Translations under genes and position numbers: made by a program | Source of the DNA: Xiphias gladius | Taxonomy: Eukaryota; Chordata; Actinopteri; Istiophoriformes; Xiphiidae | NCBI RefSeq assembly: GCF_016859285.1 | Contig: NC_053417.1 | Span: 17,552,706-17,616,705, forward strand | Direction of reading: 5' to 3' | Length of the DNA stretch: 64,000 nucleotides | Notes under the pieces: model-generated | What the model was told of the DNA's origin: nothing | What the model saw: only the letters and a program-made list of their open reading frames with translations | Databases searched by the model: none | Shown here: piece by piece, positions 38,300-56,299 of the stretch | How the letters are laid out: every line of letters starts with the position of its first letter | How positions within the stretch are numbered: the first letter of the stretch is position 1

Positions 38300-38900
38300 C
38301 ACTCACCTCGCTTTGTCGGAACCCGGTGTAGGCAGCGCAGGGTTTAAAAAAAAGTTTACAATGATGTGGGCTCAGTGGAGCCAGCGAACTGACGGGAGGT
38401 ATGGGCTCCACTGATGGCAACTTATAGGTGGAAGCCCCCCTCTGTCCTTCGGCTGGCGATAAACGTGACACGGGAGCCAGGCCGGTCCCTACTACAGCCC
38501 CCCTTTTTTTGCGCTTGTTTATTTCGAGTGGCTCTCAGTGTTAAAGCAGGCGGTGGAGGGGAGGAAAATACGACGGACGTACCGAGGGAAGAGACGGCCA
38601 CGTGACGCAGACGTCACTGACGGTGGAGTTGGCGTGAGAGCTCGGGCTCCGCCGTGAAGAGAGCAGAAGTGAGTCAGACATCCCGTCCTGACTTTGACCC
38701 AACACAACCGGGGAGGAGGAGGAGTATGAGGGGGGGACCGGGGGGTGGGATGGGGTGGGGTGGGGCGGGGGTGGGGGGTGGTCGCTGGTCGCGGTCAAGT
38801 TTTCGAAAAGGGACCGAAACGGTTCACAGTCCCGGTTAAAGGTGATGTTACAGCAACGCACACCTGTCCCCATCCCAGGTGACCTCTCTTAAAGGGACAG
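38300..38900 (-). promoter_or_regulatory. zhx3: CpG-rich zhx3 promoter with G-tract block
   Basis: CpG dinucleotides are much denser here than in flanking DNA. There is a CRE-like ACGTCAC with adjacent GTGACG (about 38602-38616), and a run of G tracts at 38728-38782 on the + strand with at least six tracts of four or more G. It lies at the 5' end of zhx3 and 3.6 kb from rab5if, so it is assigned to zhx3. Confidence 0.6.
38307..38620 (-). other. zhx3: zhx3 5' non-coding first exon (predicted)
   Basis: On the - strand a strong donor (AAGCGAG|GTGAGTG) is placed at 38307/38306 downstream of GC-rich sequence, as expected for a CpG promoter exon. The transcription start is unknown; the upper limit is arbitrary within the CpG-rich block. 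Confidence 0.4.
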
Positions 38901-41614
38901 TGCCGGCACTGTGTAAAAAAGTTACCCTATATTCGCCCCCCCAAAATCAACAAAACAACCACTGTGCACACGGAGAAAGCACGTACACCTAGACTAATAT
39001 ACAAAAATATAAAAAAAAAACAAGACGGGTCATTCACATGTTGAATAGCAAAGACAGATGGAATAATGAACCAGCTTCTGGTCATGAACCTTCACACCAT
39101 CCGTCTAACAGCGTTACAAACTCCCAGACATCAGATGAAATCTTACTATCACGCAGATGTAAAATTTAACAGTAAAGTTAAAATTGTTAAGTTCAGACGT
39201 AACTAATTTTTCTGCCTCCTTCAGCCTCACAGTTTTCCGTCCAAACAGCTGTCTTGTCCCCGGATGGAAAATTTCAAATTTTCAAACCACCAGCTGACAG
39301 ACAGTGAACCTAGGGCTGTTTCTGGGGCCTGGGACACATGTAACATCCTCTTAGATGGGAAGCAAAAAATATGCATTATAGTTACTTTACTTAATAATGT
39401 GCAAGTAAATGTTGGAATAAATGTAGAAAAAAGAAAGAAAAAGAAAGCAATTTTAAACGGTTTACAGAAAAATGTATTTTGTTATGAATGTGTACTGTGA
39501 AAATGCCAGTTTGGCAAACTAGCATCCGAGTGAACAGTAAATACAGATCTCACAATAAAGTTGTTCTTTACTACAAGTGTTGCTGGAGTTTTGACTCTTT
39601 CAGACTACTTACCTTTTCCATGTGTCTTGGAAGGAGGTGAAGTTGTGTCAGAAACCCATTATCTGCATACAGTTCATTTGCCCTATCCACCCAAATCCAC
39701 CCAAGTCAGATGTCAGAACGGACCAAGGGGAAATGGTGGTTCTTGCATTTCGCAAATAAGACTACAGTATTTCACATTAAATCCACTTAAAGCAACATCT
39801 CAGAATAAAACGTGGTCCTCCTAAAAAAATGCTATGTACCTGGAAAAGCCTCTCAGTTGCAGCAGCAGGGGCGCATATGGTTACTTTGCACCTCATCTCA
39901 TTGTACTTTTAATATCATAGCAGATACAGATTTCCACATAGTATATCAGGGTCACTGTAACTCTAACTGTAAACTGCAAAAACTTAATAAAAAACTATCC
40001 TAAGACTGTTATTGATTTTCCATTAAGCTGAGTTTATTATGCATGCATGCAATCAGACTCAAATTAAACTCGATGACACATCCCCCCACATCTTCCTGAA
40101 TGAGTCAGTGCTCAGTGGGTCAATTTTAAGACTCAAAGGAGGAACTAAAATACATTTTCTGTATTTCCAATTTAGGGGCTTTGAAGAAAAGATATTTATA
40201 AATACACTGATTCCACGGCATATGAGACCGCATATCATGTCAAAATACATACAAATGTCCTGGAGCTTAAAAATATATTGTACTATAATTTATGGTCTTA
40301 AAATGAGTATTTTAAGGGCTGTGAAAATGTACAAGTCAATTCAGATTTTCATTCTTAAGTGAGAAATCCTGTAATTTTATTCAGTTTCATGACTTAAAGA
40401 AATCATAGCTTTATCCAGCATACTCACATATGTACCAAATTGATTTAATTTCAGTTTCATTTTGCATGTGCTCATATTTTGTATCCACTGTCGATTCAAT
40501 TTTGAATCTTTTAACGATAAATTCATAGGCTAGTCTTTTCTTCCATCAAATATGATACCCGAAAAGTTCATCATTCAATTGTCCGGTTGGTTTTAGGACT
40601 GGGGCTATGTGAGAATATACAATTAAAATGATTGGCCGAATCACTTCATTTACAGTACTTGATTAAGTAACATATCAATTCAGTCAAAGCTAAATCATTG
40701 TGGTTATTAAGTGATGATCAGGAGAGAATGGAGCTGGGTATGACTTTGAGTGGAGTGAAACTCATCGCCATAAATTAAGCCCTCTGCTGGACAGCTGACA
40801 GAACGACAGAAAAATCTCTGTGACTGCCAAAACAGTTCATAATGAAAGGAAACATAATGTAAATGAGCATCCAGTTATGGCCAGTTATAAAAATGGCCAT
40901 ATCATTCAAATTCATTACTTCACACATTTGTTCAGTGATTTGTTCTTCAAGTAAAACCTACAATAGCCAGCAGCTTGATTTGTTTGGTCAATACTAAACA
41001 TATTAAAGTCAAGTAAACGTGCAGATTTTAAATGCTTCAATTTAAGGAAAACTGGATGTCACAATATAACACCTCACAAGAAATGATAGAAAAGTCAAAA
41101 AAAAAAAAAAGAATCTAAATTTGAATATTACAACACCCATTTCCCCCTATTAATAATGTCATGACCACTCAGATTTATCTTTCAACACTTGAGACAGGTG
41201 TTGACAGGTACAACTTCTGTAGAAACACTGTTAATCCTCTGAACAGCTGTGCACGTTTTGATGCCACAAAATGTTTTTTCTTTTGGGGCAGTGACATGTA
41301 ATGTTGTGGTGTACTGACATCAACCCATGCCAAAAATGTCTATCCGAAATGATCCACTTGATGATAACAACTGATATAAGGTGAGCGAGGGAATGAGCGA
41401 GAACTTTACAATAAAATACTAAATTCAGTACCTACATGGGGGAAAACTGACACTGCAATGGAAGATCAAACTTCCAAACAGAGAGTGTCACAGTCTGAGG
41501 GAAACCTCCTCTCTTTGATTTTTATTTTGTCTCTTTTTTTATCATTACCATTGCACTAAATCTGTAAACTTTATCTATTTTTGTTTTCCATTCGTCTTCT
41601 GTAAATGCAAACTG

Positions 41615-41700
41615 AGTATCTCCAGGTTTTGGACTGTTGGTTGGGGAAATAAAGACATTTTACAGATTTTACCAAATAAAAAGCGGGCAACCGTTCCCAG
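41615..41700 (+). repeat. Fragment of the GGCTGCAACTAA repeat family
   Basis: Contains CCAGGTTTTGGACTGTTGGT followed by TGGGGAAATAAAGACATTTT, the family interior block also seen at 12.83 and 21.4 kb. Short and open to doubt. Confidence 0.4.
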
Positions 41701-42034
41701 ACCCCCAGGGGCCCCAAAAGGCCGAGATTTACTCCATATCAGTTGGGTCTACATTATTTGATTATTTGCTAAGTTGTTGGAAATTTGAACCACTGAAGTA
41801 CATCATTACCTATAACAGGTTATCCATCCTGCACCTTGTGGCCCTGCTCTTGTAGAAGGACTGTGTGTCAAAACCTAGTCTTAGGACGTGTATTTTTTTA
41901 TTTATTTATTTTTTTAATATTGCACTTGTTTGGTGTAAAGTTTAGTTTCATCAAATTGCTTTAATTTATTCTGTTTCAAGTCATTAACACACAGAAAACC
42001 TCAGACATGGTAGAATTAATCAATCATAGAAGTA

Positions 42035-42378
42035 CTGTAAGGCTCCAACCAACAATTATTTTCATAATCAGCACATCTGAAAGTTATTTTCTTTAATGAT
42101 TTCTTTCGTTAATGAACTGATTGATTGTTTAATGTATAAAATTTCAGAAAATACAGAAAAATTGCCATTATTATTCACTGTATCCCAAACGATCATATTA
42201 AAATGTTTTTTTTTTTTTTGTCTGATTGATAGCAAATTTTGAGTTTGAAACTGGGAAACTAGCAAATATGCACATTTGACAAGCTGGTACCAGAGGATTT
42301 TTGCATCATTATCAATAATAATTTTCTGTCAACTGACTAATAAATTAGTCGACTTAATCATTTCAGCTCTACAGTACT
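42035..42378 (+). repeat. Dispersed AT-rich repeat, GGCTGCAACTAA family
   Basis: Begins AAGGCTCCAACCAACAATTA, contains TGTATAAAATTTCAGAAAAT and ACAGAAAAATTGCCATTATT, and ends TTAGTCGACTTAATCATTTC then AGCTCTA, a palindrome-like end. Parallels the copies at 107 and 43.26 kb. Confidence 0.6.
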
Positions 42379-42479
42379 GGTTGGTTTCTGGATGCCTGGG
42401 GAAATAACGAAACTGACATGTATTGTGTGGATTGGCCAGGGGCCTCCCAGGAGGGTTAACCTGGCCACCACTAGGGGTC

Positions 42480-42762
42480 GCTGTAGATTTTATGGTATCT
42501 GTCAATAGCGGCGCAGAAACGTCGCACTCTTTCATTGGCCGTTGGTGGCTGGGGTCAAACTTTATTGCGCATGCTCAGACGGCCCTGTACGGTTAGACAC
42601 AGGAATCTGTCAGATCAGCGGGGTGTACATTCCTCTAATACCTTCAAATATTTCACCTTATTTCTTCTCCTGGTCAACGCCAGAGACATAAATCTACTTC
42701 CAGGTGTCACCAAATTTGGACTCTAATTTTTCGACGTCTGTAGCCGAAGGAAACAGCAAAGA
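42480..42762 (+). promoter_or_regulatory. rab5if: rab5if promoter and 5' UTR
   Basis: Sequence upstream of the ATG has an inverted CCAAT box (ATTGG at about 42535) and TGCGCATGCTC at 42566-42576, close to the NRF-1 consensus. NRF-1 commonly drives nuclear genes with mitochondrial roles, which fits a respirasome assembly factor; binding is not shown. Confidence 0.45.
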
Positions 42763-45683
42763 ATGACGAGCAGTTCAAAGCGGAAAGAAGAAAGTCATTT
42801 GCTGAATGGGGGTGTAAAACAGTCCACATGGAGCAAAGCCTTCAGCAGTAATGCTGTCTGGGAAGAGAAGGTCAGTCAGTCGCCCTTTTTAGCCCAACCG
42901 TTATACTGTTGCATTTGCTTTTAAGTGCCCCAAAGTTATCAATGCAGCTAATTTATTGTCAGGTGTTTATGAAGACAGCTATGTGGGGCTAGCTGCCATG
43001 CTAAGGATTAATATGGTTTGGCTGGTTTACCTGTCAAATAGAATGAAATACCATTAATTGTCTTATATTTGGCTTTGACCAATACACAAAACAAAAAAAC
43101 AAAAAAAAGGAAAAACCAGCAAGTCGACGACTTTTAAATAGTTGCTGGGGTTTCTGACTCTGTACTCCTTGAAGTCAAGGGATCATTGAAGGGCTTTTTA
43201 AATTTCCCATAATATTCTCTCACACCAAAGTATTTTGCTTTTAAGTAGTCCAGGCCTAGGCTTCAACTAACGATTAATTTAATTATCTATTAATCTGTTT
43301 TTTTTTTTTATAAATTCATTGATTAACTGTTAAGTCTGATCAATGTCAAAAATGTTAAAATGCCCATCAGTTTCCCAGAGCACAACGTGACTTATTCAAA
43401 CTGCTCTTATTGTTCAACCAACAGCCCAAAAACTCAGATATTCAATTTACATAAAAATAGAAAAGCAGAAAATTCTTACATTGCAACAAATTGAACTAGA
43501 AAATGGTTGACAATTTTGCTTCATAAATTACTTTAAAAATTAATATTTAATAATGATTCATATTCTTGATTGGCTGATCAATAAATCCAGCTTCATAGTC
43601 ACTCTTGCATGCTTTCTGACGTTGTGTTCGAGTCTGTTTCCCCATCAGTTTATCTTTCCCCAGCCTTAACCTAAACACCTAACCATAGCCAGAGGTAACT
43701 TAAATTTAGCTTTAACCCAAACCACAGAGGTCAGAGCTACTTTTGACACTTTTTGAAGGAGAAACAAGTCTGGTGACGCCTTCTCACACCTTCTTACAGT
43801 TTAGTCAAAACATTAGATTATGTGTTCCTTTCATGAATAGTTAATCTGAGTGTGGGTTTTTTATTTTTTTATTTTTATTTTTTCTTCCTTTTTCTGTTGA
43901 AGGGACTAGAGCTAGACTAGCCCTGAGTACCTGCATCAGGGCTGGATGTGGATATGCTTTTCCATCACACATGCACCAAAAATAAACTTTTCAATTACAA
44001 AACATAAGGGAAAAAAAAAAACATGAAATCAGGGGCTGATATGCACTTCTAGGTTAATGCTGGTTGTTTTCTTTGAATCATATTTCTCTTTTTCCTTTTT
44101 GACAGGACGAGTTTTTAGACGTGATTTACTGGCTCCGACAAATTATTGCAGTAATCCTTGGTGTGATATGGGGTGTTGCACCGTTGAAAGGATTTCTGGG
44201 AATAGCCATGTAAGTATTCTGTACATCCTGTCTAAACCTAACGTCTATCACTGAGCCTCGTCATATCTTATTGTCCTAAAGAAAACACTGAAAATCTAAA
44301 AATCTTCATGTGTTTGCCCTGTTAGATTCTGCATCATCAATGCTGGGGTCCTTTATGTATACTTCAGCAGCTTTCAGCAGATCGATGAGGAAGAGTATGG
44401 TGGCACGTGGGAACTCACCAAAGAAGGCTTCATGACATCTTTTGCACTGTTTCTGGTGGGGATACTAATTTATGTACACATGTAGACTTTTTACAAAATA
44501 AGGTTAATTCAGTAAAGCTTTTCTTTTCACTTTTTTTTCTCTACCATCTAAAGCGTATATTTTATAACAGTCAATTCATGGTGAATATCAAATTAAGTTT
44601 AGTAGCTATTTGAGCACAACTGTTGCAGTGGTAGTAGATTATTCATGTACAGCATCTTATGTCAGCCTAATGTCGATTAAACAAGACCTAGTCTATACAT
44701 TTTTAGGTGACCAGGATTTTGATGGTTTCCGACCGACTTGTTGAGACAGATGTAACAGCCTGCTAATGCTTACTCTTACTAAACCTGACTCTCCACGTTT
44801 AGTATGTTGTCTTGTTGTGCATTAGTGTTGCTTTTTAACAATAGGATATTGGTCCTTTTTGAATTTTTAAGCTATTCAGTTCACCACTTTTCATGATTTA
44901 AAAAAAATAAATAAAAAGTCTAAGATCCAAGTTGAAAGTTTTAGTGAGTATTAGTATAATGATTTGTTTTGAGATCCAGTGCATCAGTGACATGTAGAGA
45001 AATACCTCAAATGTTACAATGAGCTCACAGCTTTTAACCTCTCAACTCTGTCTTAAAGCAAACTCCCTCTTTGTGTTTCCCGTGACCGCGCTTCCTTAGG
45101 TGTGGCGGAGGGATAGTAACATAAAGAGGGAATTTTGTACAAAAAAAACCCAAAACAAAACACTAACTTTGGAAGGTACCTATTTCGTTTGTCTAACTCA
45201 GACAGCTGAAGCCTCAAAGAACAAAGACTGCATTTTGTCCTACATTGCTTACATTAGATTTGCATTAGGAAGGGATTTCTTCTTGGCCAGTATGGAGAGG
45301 AGGAATGATAACCAAAAACCGGTTCAGAGTACATATAGGCATGCAAGTATTGTTTTAATAAAAAATCATAAAAAAAAACCAAAACTGTGAACCTATCCTT
45401 TAACATCTTAGAGTATGATCACACTGAAATTTGATTTTAAGAACCGACTGTAGTGTATAATAATCTTGTTCCGGGGCTAATCAGCAAATTTGATTTCACT
45501 ATATAAGTCGGTGTTTAATGCATTTATTATGCTTATCGCAGGTTCATGAATTTTCCCCATCATGCCATAACATGACAGATTCAGCTGAAGCATGTGCTTT
45601 GATCATTGATGTCTAATCTGTCAAATCTTTGTCTTTACCAGGTGGTGTGGATAATCTTTTACACAGCTCTACATTTTGACTGA
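42763..45683 (+). CDS. rab5if: RAB5-interacting factor / RCAF1 / OPTI, four exons
   Basis: Small multipass membrane protein, known in human as C20orf24. It partners TMCO1 in the GEL part of the ER multipass translocon and has been reported as a factor for respiratory supercomplex assembly. Exons: 42763-42870, 44106-44209, 44326-44455, 45642-45683; junctions are GT-AG with consistent phases and give 127 residues, near the usual family length. Residues 1-36 (MTSSSKRKEESHLLNGG...) are variable; DEFLDVIYWLRQIIAVILG and EEEYGGTWELTKEGFMTSFA are nearly identical to human. Three hydrophobic segments are visible, about 47-62, 66-84 and 106-123. The start is supported by AAGAATGA context and the conserved N-terminal Lys-Arg-Lys-Glu-Glu. 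Confidence 0.96.
43258..43600 (+). repeat. Dispersed AT-rich repeat, GGCTGCAACTAA family
   Basis: Begins GGCTTCAACTAACGATTAAT; the interior has TTAAAATGCCCATCAGTTTC and ATAGAAAAGCAGAAAATTCT, closely parallel to the copy at 107-446 in the same order. In rab5if intron 1. Confidence 0.65.
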
Positions 45684-47200
45684 GGGGAATCCACAGGACA
45701 CTAAATACAAACATTTCTGTTGAAGTAAATTGTCAAGACACAGGAACTCCATGACTTGAGGGGTGTCAACGCTCCTACATCCAGTATGACTTCTCAGTTT
45801 GCAGTGCATCATGGGAATCCTAGTTTGATTAACCAGATACTGCAAGACCACCGTGATGAACATGTTCAAATACTGTACATCTCTCTTAATTTGAGGGGTT
45901 CCTTTTTTAAGGCACTCTCCAGTACACTTCCCATTTGTTATATTTCCTTCCTCACTTCATTCTCATCATCATCGGATAAAACAGTAAAGATACAGAAAGC
46001 AGTTCAGCTCAGATTGGTGGCAGTTCAGTTTATGCTGGAACAGTACCTTGATGTAAAACAGAAGGAGGACGCTTTCTCTTGGTTGTCTTACTGCAGGGCC
46101 TTTCTTCTGCTTTAGAAGAGCGACATGAACACAGATTTCTGACTGTAAAGATAACAACCTGTGTGTGTATTCATCCCAGTTTACTGCTCATTAGCTGATT
46201 ACTCAAATTACAGGAACTGGGCAATAAATACAGTGTCTTGTCATAAAGTCATTATGATTCAATCAGTCCATGAGTGTAAATCGTTTATTCTATAATTTAG
46301 GGACAAAATGCCCCATATCAGAATTACTAAACTACCAGTAAAGGATTAATTCTATGGCTTCACAGTTAAATTTCCCTCCACAATTATATTTACCTTTTTG
46401 AGAAATTAATCTGGGCCTGATAAAACAGTTATATAAGAAATGGCATGACTGTAACGCACCTCGTTTCAAAGCATTTTTTTTAATGAAATTTGTCAATTGT
46501 TATTTCCTCTGAAGGGTCTGATGTCAAACTAAATGTGAAAAATCAAGGCTCACCACAGCTGAAATTTCACTTGTGCTAATTTTAACATCAGAACAAATGC
46601 TGGTTGTAAAATAGGCATATCACCCAATATCCTATTCCAGTGCCAGTATCTGCCAGTAGTATCGATGCGCTGTAACGTCAGTCAGGAACTAATAACCATC
46701 TAAGTCATCTGTCCATCCAAATTAATTCCTCAATGCAAAGAGGGAAACATAGATGTTGTGTTGAGATGCAAATGTTCAGATTTAAGCGAAAACCTGGTTT
46801 GTGCACTGCCATGATTTGCTGTTTGTGTATCTAGATGTCATTTATTAATGGCATTAGCTAGGAGGGTAGAAATAATTTAAATTTATTATTTTCTCACATG
46901 TAGCTTCCAGATCAAAGTCTTACCTGTTGTTTTGGAAATAATTTAAACTTCTCTGTAAATTCTGTATAATGTCTCTTCTGTCAAATCCATCTTGTATTAC
47001 ACAAATTTATTTGTACTTATGTTATATCTTGTTTGATGTAACATATTTCTCAGTATTTTATAGTGAAGAACTTTTAACAACAGTTCTTGCAAAGTTATTG
47101 TAATGATACTGTTATATTAGATACTCAGCTGGTGTTTGAAAGGATTGTATTTTCTGATCAAATCTTTTGGGAATCATTAAACATGGGCTTTATTTGGCCT
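45684..47200 (+). other. rab5if: rab5if 3' UTR (proposed extent)
   Basis: Non-coding sequence after the TGA at 45681-45683. Candidate polyadenylation signals are AATAAA at 46223-46228 and ATTAAA at 47176-47181; which is used is unknown. Confidence 0.5.
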
Positions 47201-49860
47201 CCATTTTCAAAGAGATGGTATCTGTTTTTTATTGAAATGTAGTAGAAATCAAATATGTTAGTTTTTGTTACACAATGTGACAAAAACTAACATTGTCACA
47301 ATCTGTGATACAGATTTACCTTTTTACTAAAATGTGTTGTACTGCAATTTACTGTATATTATGGCCACACCTAAGGATTATTTCCTTTATCAATTCATCT
47401 GATAATTTTTTCAATTAATTCAATTAATCGTTTATTCTATAAAGTTTCATGAAATACTGAAAAATGTCCATGTTTTCTGCCAGCAAAACAAAAATAGATG
47501 AAATAGTAGAAATGTCAAAATAATAATAAAATAAATGGTAAATCAAAATAATAAGATACAAAATTAAAGTTATGAGCAGTGCAATATTACATTATAAACA
47601 TAAACAGGTAAAGTGCTGCATTTCGAAGTAGAAGTAGGAAAGAATTAAGAGAAAAATTTATTTAAAAAATAAATTACTTAAAAATTTAATTTTTTGAGTA
47701 CCACTGGTTATGAGATGAGGTCAAAACTTTGACTTGCTGAGTCAATAGTCACGACTTTTGACACAGTATCTCATAATTTTCACTTACCATGAGTGTTTTT
47801 CTTTTTATCCCAAATTTTTTGTCCATTTTTTTTTAATCTTCCTGGCAGAAAAGGGCTCTAATACTTCTTATATCCTAATCCTTTATTTATTTATTTTTTT
47901 TTTATAACACTGTTTGTTGAATTGTCCAACTTATATACAAAAAAAAGTATCCCAACATACACAAACATGCATGGAGAAAGCCTCCATATAGAACACAGTA
48001 CATCTGCTCTCTGCAACTCACCCCACCCATCCAACCAATACTTCCCTTTCCAACAGACTAAAACAACACATTCAAGATATAAAACAACAAACCATAGGAA
48101 ATAAATTATATTAAGGAAAATACAAAAAAAAAAAACACACAAAAAAACCAATATGTTGATACAACTCATCGAAAGGACCTTAAATACCCACACATAAGGA
48201 AAACTGTCATTTTGACCATGTAAAAATAGGATATAAAAGGTTTCCATATTTCCATCTCATGGTAAATTTGATATTCTCTAGTCTCAAATGAAACATGACA
48301 TCTCTCAGCTACCTGGCATGAGAATGGGTTTTTTTTTTAATTTTCCAGTTAAATAGGATAAGATGACAGGCTGGTAAACAGGCAGGTGAACGCAACAGCA
48401 TTATAAATATTTATAGACCAGGCAGCTTTCTCTGGTCTTACACTAAAAATGCCAGTTAAAGGATTTGATTTAATCCTTGTGCTGTAAGCATCACTCAGAC
48501 ATTTGAAGACTGAGGACTAGAAAGCATACAGATCAAGGCAAGATCAAAGCCTGTGAATCAGAGTAGCTGGAGACAATTTACATCTGTGACAAGCAGTACC
48601 TAAATTTGGATATATTCTGGATAATCTGTCTTTTGTTAAATGGACATGCTCCGTAATTTATTTTTCACCATATTTGCTGCTACAGAAGCATAGTTTCACA
48701 TTCAGTTGCATGTATTCTTGTATTCATTGGAGCCCACTGTATTTGGACCTTGTGGGCATCTGCTGGAGATGAAATGAAATTCAGCCAACCTGGGCCCTGT
48801 TCTTCAAATCTGGTTTAAGTTATTCAGGCTAACATAATGTTATCAGGCTCAAAATAATCCTGTTTTATTCTCATCCGGCCAATTTGGTTTCTTTGAAAGC
48901 GGTTTGAGGATTGATTTGTTAATCCTGGATGACGTTATCTTGAATAACAGTGCATTTGTATTTTGAAAACAAGGGCAAAATGAGTAGAGTTGAAATTATG
49001 ATCAGCATTTGTTTAAATGGTTGAGTCCTGATCACGTGACTGCACTTACATGAGGTGGTGGGTTGGTAACCCTCCCACTATGCACTGGCGCAATAGATTT
49101 ATAAACATACAGTAAGTCTCATTTTATGCAGGTTCCTTAATTTTACTTCTGTTATTTTGTTCTTGGTGACACAATCTTCCCACTGTTTCCACACTTTTAT
49201 TACTGTTAAAGATTATTCATTATTCATCAGTGGATATGGTCAGAGCATGAGGGGTGTTGGTGCCTGACTGGTGAAGCTGTCCTCAATGAACATGGAAGAA
49301 ACTTTTAAATAATAACTACAGTCACATTTCTTCTAAGTAGAAAAAGTAGCTCTAAAATCCAAGAAATTACAAATAAAGCGAGCTCTGCAGTGAAACATTT
49401 AATATGTTTTAGTATTCAAATGACAAATTCCCATTTATATGTCAAATTTAAAGCCATATGGTCTTGCTTCATTGGTCAGAATCTCTTAGTTGAGTTTTTG
49501 TCTCAAAATCTTTCAGTGTACAAACTTTTATTTTCTTTTATATTTTATCATGGATAAGTATAGGTACTGTAATGAAATTGTGATAATCACATCAACAGAT
49601 CCTAATGATTTCCAATAACCTACATATATATCAGCAGTAGTCCATTATATGTCGAAGCCATTTGTCTCTGAAACATGGTTAATGTATGGGGTTCACCCTA
49701 AAACCTCTTGGTCATGATCCGGCTCACTGTCAACGAGCCTGCACTTTTTGCGGGTTTTGACTTCAGGACTTGTTGCTATGACAACAGCCCCAGATAATTT
49801 TTAAAACCATCTCCGAAGAACCAGAAAAAAAAAAAAAAAAAATCCAGATTCGTGTAAAAT
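47200..49860. other. rab5if-dhx35 intergenic region
   Basis: AT-rich, with a fragment of the GGCTGCAACTAA family near 47375-47480 (TTCAATTAATCGTTTATTCT) and an L1-like LINE tail. No gene supported. Confidence 0.6.
47884..48700 (-). mobile_element. L1-like non-LTR retrotransposon, decayed 3' fragment
   Basis: Read on the - strand, conceptual translation gives broken pieces such as PNLGTACHRCKLSPATLIHRL at about 48.6 kb and VRPEKAAW further on, resembling the C-terminal Cys/His region after reverse transcriptase in L1-type ORF2 proteins. Frame shifts and stops break it. The T-rich run at 47884-47906 would be its poly-A tail and 3' end. The resemblance is from memory of family patterns. Confidence 0.5.
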
Positions 49861-49869
49861 TGCAGAAAA

Positions 49870-49971
49870 TTGTTTTCAAACGCACTGACGTCACTCATAC
49901 TATCTCTTTGGAAACCGGAGCGAGTGACGCCATCCGCAAAGACTAAAAACACATGTGACGTAGAGGGCAAG
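49870..49971 (+). promoter_or_regulatory. dhx35: dhx35 promoter with CRE/ATF site
   Basis: A perfect palindromic TGACGTCA lies at 49886-49893, 79 bases before the ATG, followed by related GTGACG elements near 49925 and 49957. TATA is absent, as is usual for housekeeping splicing genes. Confidence 0.55.

Positions 49972-56299
<6,328 letters not shown>

Larger units (their letters stand above)
38900..42480. other. zhx3-rab5if intergenic region
   Basis: Mostly AT-rich sequence between two divergent promoters. Nothing coding is supported. A repeat fragment occurs at about 41.61-41.70 kb and a fuller one at 42.04-42.38 kb. Confidence 0.6.

Noticed and set aside
45100..45390. 96-codon frame in rab5if intron 3
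   Set aside because: No similarity and no splice context joining it to rab5if; it would break the conserved protein.
47891..48247. 118-codon hydrophobic - strand frame
   Set aside because: A/T-rich 3' part of the LINE fragment; hydrophobicity follows from T-rich codons.
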